Source of the DNA: Helianthus annuus
Lineage: Eukaryota; Streptophyta; Magnoliopsida; Asterales; Asteraceae
Direction of reading: 5' to 3'
Assembly: GCF_002127325.2 (NCBI RefSeq)
Contig: NC_035437.2
Span: 157,181,597-157,245,596, forward strand
Length of the DNA stretch: 64,000 bases
Each line of letters begins with the position of its first letter. The stretch's first letter is position 1. The translations under genes and the position numbers were made by a program. The notes under the pieces are model-generated. The model worked only from the letters and a program-made list of their open reading frames with translations, made no database searches and had not been told where the DNA came from. This document shows positions 24,430 to 36,400 of the stretch, in pieces.

Positions 24430-27400
24430 TTAAAACAAGCATTAACGAATAGTATGTTTATTATTTTTGTTTAATTTTTATTTTCACCTTTATATTAAGT
24501 TTTTAATTAATTAAATATTTATAAATTTGGGTTTTCTATAATAACCCTTAAATAATATTAAATACATAAAATATAATGATTTATTGTTAAAAGCTTTTAA
24601 AATTCTTCAATTTTTTTAAGTTCTGAAATGACCCTTATCCTATATATACACAAACAAATGAGATGAGGGTAAACATTAGGGTGTAAGGGGCGTAAGCGGT
24701 GAGTGAAATCGGTGACCCCATTCACCTAAGGGGAACACCGCCGCCATCCCTTAGGTGAGGCAATTAGGGGAGTGAAATCGTGGGTCGTTCACCGATGAAG
24801 ATTGAAGAGAGAGGGTGTGGGGTCCATTTTTTCCACCAATCAATGCTTTTCTTCTTCTTTTTTTTTTTTTTAAAAAAACCAATTCACCTAAGAGGGGAGT
24901 GCCGCCATCAAAAAGGGGTATTAGAGGAGTGTTAGAGGGGAGTTGACGTGGCATTTTATGGTTGGTTATGTGTAAGAGGGGGGACTCACGTAAGAGGTGA
25001 GCACCCCTTACACCCTTATAATTTAAACTAGTAACACAAAAACAAGTGTAATAACACATATATGATTATCCGTAGGTTGTATATAAGAGGTTAATTTGTG
25101 TGGGCTTATGTGGGCTGGACATTCCCTCCCCATCCTAAAGAGTCGGATCCGCTCCTGATTTTGCTAATGTCATTTTAACAGTGAACCCTTTTCTTGTTAT
25201 GGATAAAAAGTGTTTAGTGTCAATCATTTTAAAATATACTTAGAGCAAATGCTAACTATGATTATTGATCAAAGACAATTTAAATAAGGATATATGAAAA
25301 TCATTCAAAACTTACATTATAGATGCTTGCTCTTGGGGTGGCGAACCAACCCCCACAAGAACATAACGTGATGATTTTCCCTTTGTTCCGCCGTAAATGT
25401 GGAAGTGCACAATGCGTGGTGTACACTGATCCCCAAAAGTTTACATCCTGAAATTCCAATAAACGTTAAGTTATGGATGTTAATTGCAGGTCAATAATAA
25501 ACATAATGCAAATAAATTACTCATTCAAACAGGTAAAACTACTTGTAACAAATAATATAAGACCATGTGTAGTGATCTATGTCCAAGGTATGAGATCCAT
25601 GCCACGTTGAAACCTCTCCATGCCACATCATAGGTGAAGCAACAAAACACCCCTTTAGCCATGGTTAGAACCATGCCTCCCCCCCCCCCCCCCCTCCATG
25701 CTCCCTCCACACTTAAAAGTGATGCTACATTGAGTATGATTCAGCTTCCTCCATGCCCCTGGGCATGTAGTACTATCAATGGTCTAATCCTCATATTTTG
25801 TAATGTTGGGTTTTGTTTTATTAGGTTTTATATTTTCCATTAAAATATTTAAGAACATTACAAAAAAACAACATTTATGTATACTTAAACTTCTAGGTTA
25901 TACCTTTCAATATAAAAAGCGACCAAACCAACCTTTTACATTATTATTTTTTTTTTTTTTTTGCAAGAATCAACATTTTACACAAACTACGTTTATTTTC
26001 TTGGTTAAGTCACCTCACACGCAACACATGTGATGGTATTTTGCTCCTTTTCCATAAAAAATGAAAACAAAAACTTTATATATATAAATATGTCTTTCTC
26101 TCTTTATCTCTTACCCCTCTCTCTTTCTTTACCTGTTTTCCACCATAGCCACCACCACCACTAGGCACTACCACTACCACCTCCTTATCCTTTTCAAGGT
26201 TTTCCATTGCACCTGCTTCCAAACTAATCTCTACATCAATCCCCCTTCAACCCTCCTTTGTGGCATACAAATAAGCCATTCCATCAAACTGGTTATTCGC
26301 CTCGCTCCAAACACTTTCCAGTTTAGCAAACCCGAAATGCACATCATACATTTTAAAACCTAGGGGAGCCTCTAACCGCCACGCAGTTCACAATGGTGTC
26401 CTTATACTGAAATATGATCGGATTACTCTCCCATTCCTTGTTTCGGGCTTCGATCTCCTTCGCATCGTGCGAATTAGTCTCTTTCTAGATCAACGCCATC
26501 GCGAATTCCGAAGAGTTTGTTTGCAACAGTTCGGTATTGGCTGTGAAAATCGCGCTAAATTAGCATTGTGTTCCCAGTTTAATAAACAAAAGAAAAGAAG
26601 AGTAAATGAATTAAGGAGAGAAAAGAAAATGAGTGGAAAGAAAAGATTTAATTAAATATCGTGTTCCCGAGTTCGAGAGAAATAAAAAGAAAACTAAAGA
26701 TTTTATGTGTTAAAAATGTTTTCCTTCCGAATCTCTCCAATTTGGAAGGATTTAAAATAAAGGAAAATTGTTAGAACTTTTGAGATCGTTGATACTTGTG
26801 CTGGATTAGTTTAGTCATAGTTTGTAGCTATTTTGAATGTACAAGGGCTTATTTTGTAATTCTCTAAAAGTAAAGTTCCTGACCTAGTGTAGATAAGATT
26901 CCAGCAAATTTATAAATTTGCTGGCTAATCAGGAACACTATATATAGCCCACACATTGTAACCAACTCAAGCTTTTGGCTCTTGAATGAATATTGGTGTT
27001 GTTACATTCTTGTGTTGATGTTGTGCTCAAATCTGATATCCAATGTGTTTTATTGTTATATCTTATTGTTTGGATTCAATACAACACTTGTTGTATTCAT
27101 TAATCCATTAGCTTCACATTCATCTTTGATCTTTCTTAACTTTTCATATCTCAAACACCTAATCAATAGGTGTTTTGGGTTAAAACAACCAACCACTGTG
27201 ATACGGATTCGTTTTGGGATCTACAATTTGGTATCAGAGCCTTAGTGCTCTTGGTTGTTGTGTTCTTGTTGAGATTTTTCATAGTTTTGAAGGTTTTTCA
27301 AGAGTTTCAAAGTTTTCAAATTTTTGGACTTAAAATGGATTGATTTGGTGTGTTTAATCGATAGGTTGTTGTTAATACATGATTAGGGAGTCATTTTGGA

Positions 27401-30400
27401 CATTTTGATACATCAAAACATGGTTTTTGAGCTGTTTTTGAGCTGTTTTTGAGTGATTAGAGGGTTTTAGTTCGTGTTAAACCCTCTGTCCAGCGAAATT
27501 AACTTGAAGACAACGAACAATTTTTGAATATAGCGAAATTAATTTTTGAATACAGCGAACACAGCGTTGAATATAACGAACTTAATCAAATCGTTGAGAA
27601 ACTCATCGCAGGATCACTAATTTCGACGATCATCATTCGAGCGAAATTACTGATCATCAACGAAATAGTGTCAAGTGACCCTTGAGCGAAATTATCGAAG
27701 GCGACTTCGAGAACTGTGATACTGAACCACATCGTTCTTATCACGGTAATCGGCGGAATTAATCTAACCATCGTCTGTGTTGTGTTTTGTCAGCGGAATT
27801 ATCGTGTTCGCTCGTGCAGGACTACCTAAAGCATCAGCGAAGTTCGAAGATCTGTTAGCGAAATTGATCGAGTCTCCTTGGTTATCGGCGAAATTAACTC
27901 TGTTATTGTTCATCTGTGACTTGTCAGCGAAATTAACTTCTGATCAGCCCCATTTTGTCTAAAACAAGCAAAGATGTCGTTGAATCAACTAAGTCCAATT
28001 GCTCAAGCGGAACTTGAGACTGGAACCACCACTCGACCACCAAAGTTGAAAGGTGCTGAAGACTTTAGCACTTGGAAAACTCGCATTCAATCATTCTTCG
28101 AGTACACGGACTACAATCTGTGGCTCTCTGTCACCGCTGGACCCCACATTTCAACGGTTGTTCGAGGAGATGCAGTAGTTGCCAACAATGATGCAACTAC
28201 CTTTACTGATGAAGACAAGGCTCTTATCCAATGCGATCGTCGTGCTCATGCTGCCTTAACCATGGCAATATGATCTTCTACAGGCAAGTTCGGTGAGCGT
28301 CAAATTTTTCAAGGAAATTTGCATTAAATGGAACCTCCCAGAGCAAGAAATTTGAAGTTCGGAGTCAAAATAGCCCAAATTTTAGCAAAATTGTGAATAT
28401 TTCGAAATAAACAATATTTTAAACAAAAATGGGCACGTTTTACGAGAAAGTTTGAAATCAACGAGCGAAATTAAAATTGTTTGAAGTCGCACTTTTGGCG
28501 TCGGGATTAAGATACCAGCGAAATTATAATTTCGCTGGTTATCAAAATTCACATATATATAGATATTTTTTTAACCTTCAGTTACTTTCAAATTTTTCAA
28601 ATCTTATCAAAAACGGTTTTCATCTTCTCTCTTACTTATCACCGGACACTCTAATAAAATCGACACAAGATTCAAATCCAATCAAGATTATCAGGTAATC
28701 TCCTTCACTCAATCACTGCTTTCACTTCTTGATCGGTTCGGATTAATGGTTCATGCTTCAAACATTGTGTGGGTTTCGGTTTTAAACATTGTGTGGGTTT
28801 CAGTTGTGATTAACTCTATTTTGTTCTTGATATATTACAAATCTGTTGATTATGTTAGATGATACAAGTATAAAACCGAGTAAAATCCGACATTACAGTG
28901 ACTGCATATGCTCAGATTTGTGCAAAACTCATGCTTGACCGTTTGGATGTTAACTGTTAGGGTTTTTAAAAGGGTTTAATAAGAAATATATGGTGCCAGC
29001 GAATTAGATTTGATGATAGCGAAGGTAGCGAAATAATCCTGGTCACGGAAGATCAAAAGTCTCGAACGCGAGTTCGAGCAACCAGCAAGACAATCTAATT
29101 CGCTCGTGTAGCGATTTAACATGTTGTCTTCGCTGGTAGACTGTTTCCAGAAACAAAACTCTGTCATCGCTAAGTTCGCTAGCGAAATTACCTTGGGAAC
29201 AATGTCCATGATCCGAACTCGATAACCGGGTTACTAGCGAGTTCATCGATGACACGAGTGATGATAGCGATTATGTCGATAATCAGTGTCTGGTCAGCCA
29301 GCGAAGTCAGCGATGATCAATCTTCGTTGACTGATCTAGTCTCTGATCCCGATAACCAGCATCAGCGATGACAAACCATGGCCTGGCAGCGAAATTAAGC
29401 TTAATTTTTTTAATTTTTCAAATTCTTTTAATTCTTTTAATCAAATATTTAATATAATCTCGTTTAATTTTTGTAAATACTGTTTTGTGCATAGTTTCTT
29501 GTGTAAATATCCATTCTAACTTGCCTCGTTTTACGTGACATATGCAGTATGGTGAAGAACCTCGAGTGGGATAAAACGCTGAAACATAATCAAAGCATCA
29601 AACTGGATGAAGTGCCTCAAGATTTTGAAGATGTAGTTAGATGGGTGCGTTCCAGCAGAATCGGTTATGCTGTGGAGACATTCGTTAAGGTTTACAAGAT
29701 TCACATACAAGAATTCTGGGAAAACGCAAAACCTGAAACTATCAACAACAAAAGAGGGATAGTGTCAACGGTTCGCAACAAAAGAGTAGAGGTAACTGAA
29801 GACAGGATCCGCCAGGTTCTGAAGCTACTAGACAATGATCAAGATCCTTTAAGCCTGAGCAAAGATGATATTCTTGATGGTTTTCGAGGAATGGGTTACG
29901 CTGGAGATTTCCGTCAAAAGAAAGAAATTAAGAGAGGAGGACTCACCAGAGACTGGAGATTCATTGTTCATGTTATTTCTATGAGTCTGGCACACCGAAA
30001 GGGTGGTTATGATGGTTTGAACTTGGAATGGTTGGCAGCTATGATAAATCTGTGTCTTAATCAGAAGTTTAATCTCTCTGGCTTAATATTCAACTATATG
30101 CTTGAAAATGTAAGTGGACCAACGTGGGCGATGTATCCAAGATTCGTTCAGATGCTGATCAATGACCAATACAAGGATCTTCTGTAACACCCCAAAACCC
30201 GAATGTTTATATTGTTGTATGTTCCTTTAGGATTTATTATGAAATAAGTAACTAGACTAACTAACCTAGTTAAGGGAAAGGTAAAAAGCTAAGGAAATAT
30301 GAAAATGGTGCCAATTATGTTTAATTATCAAACATGGGGGGCTAAAGTGAGGTAAAATGAAAGTTGAGGTTATATATGAAATATGCACACAAACACACAC

Positions 30401-33400
30401 ACGTACGTGTGTTCTGGAAGGAGCCAGGAAGCTCCATGAGAGCTCAAGAACCCTAATCAAGAAATCATCAAATTGAAAGGTTAAATGAAGCTTAAACGCA
30501 TAACCGAGCACGGATTATTGATCATCTTCACAAGGGGATCGCAAGGTATGTCTTTAAAGTTAGATTTATGATTATGCCCGAAGTGGGTTATGTTGTAAAT
30601 TTCGAAATTGTATGAAATTGAGTATGAGTATGTGTTAGAATCCTCATTTGGAACATGAATTATGCATGGTTTGGGTTAATTTGATGTTTATATGTGAAAC
30701 CCATTTGGTTATGGTGATGATGACAACTTGAATGATCACCCATGTCTAATTCTTGCTTAATATTGATGTATTTTGGCATGCACGATAGATTCTTGTGAGA
30801 GGAATTGAAAGAAATGTGATACTAGTATGTTTAATGATTATGTAGAAATGATTCATGATGATTAGAAGGAGGGATTTTGGTGAATTATGTATGAGGTTAG
30901 AAGGATATGCATGAATTAGTTGTACATTAAGCTTAGATGGTAGTACGCACACAAGGTGTTTGATGAAATGCCTAAACGACAATAATATGTGAAATCCGTA
31001 CCATAAGCTTGAATGATGTGATGAATATATATGGATTGTTTGATCGTATTAGTTTCGACTTAAGAATAGTTATGGAACGAATGAGAATCCTAGAAAAGAG
31101 TAAACTTAAATGATATTGGCGTTAACTATGAAGATGTTGTTATGAATGGAATGGTATGTATATGTGTATATGTAACTATTTGATTATGCGACCAAATACG
31201 TCCTACCAAATGAGTATGAAGCATAGATGGCATAATGACTATGTTCTAACATGTTAATTTGTGAATGAATGTGTGTCTAAGTTGGAAATTGAAATGCTTG
31301 ATGGTTGACTTTATGGAAAGTCAACAATGGTAGGAATGTTGTAAGGTGGATCTCTTATCATAAATGTACGGTTTAGGAGGTCAAAGTGATGCACGGTATA
31401 TTCATAGCGAGATATGTAATGGCGTGTTTATATTATGCGAGTAAAAAGGATCTAATTGTTAATCTATGCTATGAGTTGCAAGAAATCCACTAATGATAGT
31501 CAATTGTTGAGCATAGATTTATCATGATTGATGCTATGTGTGGCCTTGTTTACTAACAAGGGTATTAATGTATGGTCATGTAAGGATAGATAGCATGTCT
31601 ACGGGCTCAAGTACGGAGGCTAACGGGTCAAAAGAAAGCATGGAACCTATGCTTGAACTTGGACGCTCAAGGTAAGTGACTTCCGACTCACTTCTTAGTA
31701 TGTATATAGAATTTTCATGTTCATGATTGTGGGGAAATTATGTAAGGTTATGTAATGATGAAAGCATTAAGGTAATTTGATGGGTTTAAACGGGTCGAAT
31801 AATTATGTATAAGTAAGGTAGCGGTAATGAAATTCGTAAAGATTACGGACCCGGGGCAAGGATTCTTAGTCTAAAATGCAGGGAAAGGTTTTACGGACAA
31901 TTAGAAACAAGTTATGTTGAGATATGCATGAACGGGTCAAAATTTGGAAAAAGGGAAATAAGCCGAAGGCATAAGAGTCATAAAGTTAGGTAGTCCAAAT
32001 ATTGGATTTTTACTCCATGTGATGGAGAATTAAATTACGGTCGCGTAGGAAAAAGAATCGGGTAAAACGGATCAAAAACGAGTAAGTTATGCGAGTTTTA
32101 GTATTAAAAACGAAGGCTGAACTGGGCATCACCGTAGCTTACGGTGCCCACCGTAAGCTATGGTGGGTGCTGGGCATTTAATTCTTCCGTAAGGCAGTTT
32201 ACTTCTACCGTAAGTTTTTGGGGCCACCGTAAGCTACGGTAGCCACCGTAGCTTACGGTGGAGGTCAGGTGTAAAAGTATTGTTTATGTAATTTCTTCGT
32301 TTTTCTTCGAATTCGGACCCCGTGAACCCATTCCAAGCCTCGTTAAGTTTTTATAATGTCCCTTAACCTACCAAATGGCTTGGTAAGTTACGGATGAGTA
32401 TGAAACTCATTTTTCAGATCAGAAACATACCCGATAGATATTTTGAAAGCGTTTAAGATGTGCGAATAAGAACGGGGTATGTAAGCGAGTATGCGGGGTA
32501 ATGAATTAAGTACGTGGGTATGTATGTATGTATGTATGTAGATATGTATGTAGGTAGGTATATATGTAGGTAACGGTGTAGGTGTGTATGCGAGTAAATA
32601 TGCATGGGCGTAAGTATTATGTATTTAAGTGTGAAGGTGTATATGCGTGTAGGTGTGAACGTATATATGTGGATGCCAGTATGCATGTATAACCGTATGC
32701 CAGTAGGTAAGTACGTATGCTCATATGTTTTCAATAATATTGAGTATTGATGCTAACAACAGTCTACCTTGAGAATGAAGAATAATGCAGGTACAATGTT
32801 GAAGTCTCACCGGGGAGTGGATACTCAGACGGAAATGCCTAAGTGCAAAGGAATAACGAGATAGAAAGTAAAAGTGTATGAATCTTGTTACGTTCATGAT
32901 GTGTACTAACGTTTGAATTTGTATGGTAAGTGTAGGTTGTACGAGTCACGGAGGATCACTGAGGAGTGGAGATCGAAGACCGAGTCACAAGTTAGATTGT
33001 ACGGGAATGTTTGAATAACTAATTTAGTAAAATAGTTTATGTTTCTATTTCGTAAATGAGTTCGATTGATGTATTCATTGTAAATGTGTCACCTTAAAAA
33101 TGAACTTCAAGTAAGTTAAGACGTTCATAATGAAAGAAATTTTATGGTACGTATTTTCCGCTGCGTCTTTTCAGTTAAAGCGTGTTAGGGTGTAACATCT
33201 TCCAAACGATGGAAATCTTTACAAGTTTCACGTCCCCACAAGCCGTCAGTACACTGAGATCAAGACTAATGAATGGGTGCTGTTGCATGACTGGATGTAT
33301 CGAGCTGAGAGATTGCCTCTGGTAAAGGAAGCATATAAAAAGTACAAGGAGGCAGTTAGAGAAAAACAACAACGAGCTGCTCAAGCTCAAGCCGAGGCAG

Positions 33401-36400
33401 CTGCAAAAGAAGAGCGCTCGAAAGGAAAACGGAAAGAGAAACAGGCTGCTGAAGATGAGCAACCGAAGAAGAAAAAGAGATCCGAAGATTCTGAAAAATT
33501 CATGAGTGCAGGCATCCAAGCGGGAGAGTCTGAAGAGCACCGTCGTCACATTCAAGATTTGAAAGCGATTCACGCAATGGAAGAAAGGGAAAAGAGGGAA
33601 AAGAAACGCAAAAGAAAGGAAATATCAGTCTCAGAAAGACCAGAGACAGTGACTGAGGAAGTTCAATCGTTGAATGATTTCGTAGATGCAATGATTGTTG
33701 ACCCTGATGAAGCTTCAACAAGCAAGGGCCCCTCCAAAGTGTCTCCTGTGAAGCCAACGAGGGTTTCAAAGCCTCCAGTACCTCCACAAAGGGTTCGACC
33801 CTTTCAAGAACTTTACGACAAACGGATCAAAGATACTGGGCCCTCAGTTGCCAAAGAAATTTGTCTGCTGAAGAATCAAGTAAACGACACGAACTTTCTG
33901 AGGGAAAAGATCAAGGATCAGAGGAAGAAAAACAAAGAAATGAATGCCTACATGGCTAAGCAATCCAAGTTCTTCAGATTCCAGCAAGCGGGGTTGGAGA
34001 AAATGTATAGAATGATGAGAAAAATGTGTGAGCAAATGAAAGTGAAACCCATGTTTTCCTTTGAAGAAATCTTCGACTTTGAGGGGTTCGTGGAAGAAGA
34101 AAATGCTTGAAAGGAAAAGGAGGCTGAAGCCAAGAAAAAGCGTTTGGAATCGGTCGAAAAAGTAACTGAGGGAAACGAAAGTGATGAAGAGGCAGTGGAT
34201 CGAGATGATATGCCGGCAAAATTTCTCGAATGGGGTCTTGAAGAAGAAGTTCTCTATGAACAAGATAATGGAAAAACATTCTCTCGTGAGCACCCTGAAT
34301 GGTTCAAGACTGAGAGAGAACGACTCCCAGATTTCTATCAAGTAATAACAGTAGAAAAGAGTGAAGCTACTGATAAGATCATCAGCTGGATGTACGACAA
34401 TCTTCGAGGAATGTTTGTGGTGAAAAGACGTGGTGGAGTAATCCAGTATTTCCAGACCAGATTTGATCTTTTCACACTTCCTAGGTGGGATCTGCGGGAA
34501 CTTGGTCGTCTAGACATATTAAACCCAGAAGAAAGAGGAATCGGGAGGGATTTCGAGCGGATAATTGCCAAAGAAAGCAAAAAGGGTTTCCCCAATCATG
34601 CTCCGCCGCGTCCAAGACGCAGAGTTTCAAAAACAACTATTGATCCAGTAACCGGAAAGGGAAAAGTGACGTGGTTGATCAACCCTGCCAAAGTTGTCAC
34701 AAGGATCAAGCTTCCGGAAGAAGTACCTGTCACCCTCAACGACTTTAAGAAATGGTTTTACGACAGCAGGACTGGTGAAGCTGTAATAAGATCCAATGAA
34801 AATGTGGATATTCGTATTCTGGATCCGATGGATGTTTTTATGTTTGGGCTCTCAGATCTAACAATGTTGAACGCTAGCTGTAACAACTGTCAATAAAACT
34901 GGTAATTAGAATAATAATTATTCAATAAGAAAACCCTAATTGAGACACCCAAGTAATTTGGCATAAACCCTGAAATTCCCGGAATAATCGGAATCAGGAT
35001 CAGGGCCCCTAAAACTCGAGGGGGGCAAACCCTAAATGATAATTATCTAATTTAAACCGTTGCTAGATGCTGATTGGTTAAAATTATTGATTCACCAAGG
35101 CTACAACCGAACTCAGCTAGGCTAGGAAGTAGGCTGCACCCTTTACGGACCGTAAGCAGACCAGGTTCCCTTACGGACCGTAAGGGGTTAGGCATACGGT
35201 CCGTAAGGGAGTCGAATTTCTGGCTATAAATAGCCGACATTGGCACTTAAAATGTGAAGTTAAAACGACGTAAAACTTCTGTGTGTACGTCGAGTTACAT
35301 ACAATACAGTTCACAACACACACACACGATCACGAGGTGCTGCCGCAATCAGGGTAATAACTCGATCGCTATTACGATTCAACGTCCGATCGATTATAAC
35401 TATCCAACGATAGTCCGGGTGCTGCTCGAATTGAGCTTGTACTTTGATTATTTGTCGTGATTTCGACTTGAATATTAGAGTGCTGTTCGAATTCGGACTA
35501 TGCTCTGTTATTCGTTGTGAATCCGACTGAATTATCGAGTATTGCACTGATTAATCGTTGTGAGGGTTTAATCTCGTGAATTGACGTAACTGCTGTATTA
35601 GTTACTAACCTGCCTGTGTGTGCATTGTGTTAAACTAGGTTTAATCAAGGCTAATCAGTAGGCTTATATCTATTGCTCGTTAATCTACAATGTGAGTCAT
35701 TCCTCTTTTATAAACTCTTTTCTCACAGTTTGTGAGTCAACTGCTTTACAAAACTCCAAGTTATTTTCAAAGGTTATAATTACAGGGATTAAGTCTATGT
35801 AATCACCATATTACAGCCGGTATGTGGGGTTTTGTATACATTACTTATTTCCCGTCACACTTGGACAAACGGGTGGCCAAGGGGTGATCTGACCACAGTC
35901 ACAGACACCATTGGACAAATGGGCTAGCCAATGGTTGGTCGAGTGACAAATACTGTGGGTAGTTGGTTTGATATCAGAAACATTGTAATTCCCCTTAATA
36001 CTGTAATTTATAACTAACGGGTCGTTTTAGAAAACAGAATGATTCACTCAGTATTTACCCGCTGACAAAACCTTTTTCAAACATGTTTCAGGTGATCTGT
36101 GTTATCCAGGAAAAGTGCAGTAAAGCACTACAAGCTCAGAGAAGTGGCTCATTGTGAATAAATAAATAAAACATGTTTTGGCAAATAATGATTTCTGTGT
36201 GAAATCAACGTATTGTAAATTATGGGAATTTATCCCTAACAACTTTGTGTAATATATTAAACGAGAAATTTTTACGGTAAAAAGATCCTATAATAAAAGA
36301 CTTCCGCTGCCGCATAAATCAGATACCCCGGATATCACTGGACTGCTCGCGGCTCCCGATTCCGTCCAGGGTGGGTCGGGGGTCGCGACAGAAGGTGGTA

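Noticed and set aside
18870..25447. Treating the gene B 3' exons as a separate truncated pseudogene
   Set aside because: Missing exons 1-3 are found in order, on the same strand and with matching phases further right, so one long gene is the simpler explanation.
33175..34341. Several long minus-strand frames opposite the accessory ORF
   Set aside because: Shadows of a Lys/Glu-rich plus-strand coding region, which has the better continuity across the insertions.
35254..35460. 68-codon frame repeated at 42965-43171
   Set aside because: Present because it is in both gypsy LTRs downstream of the TATA box; no coding evidence.
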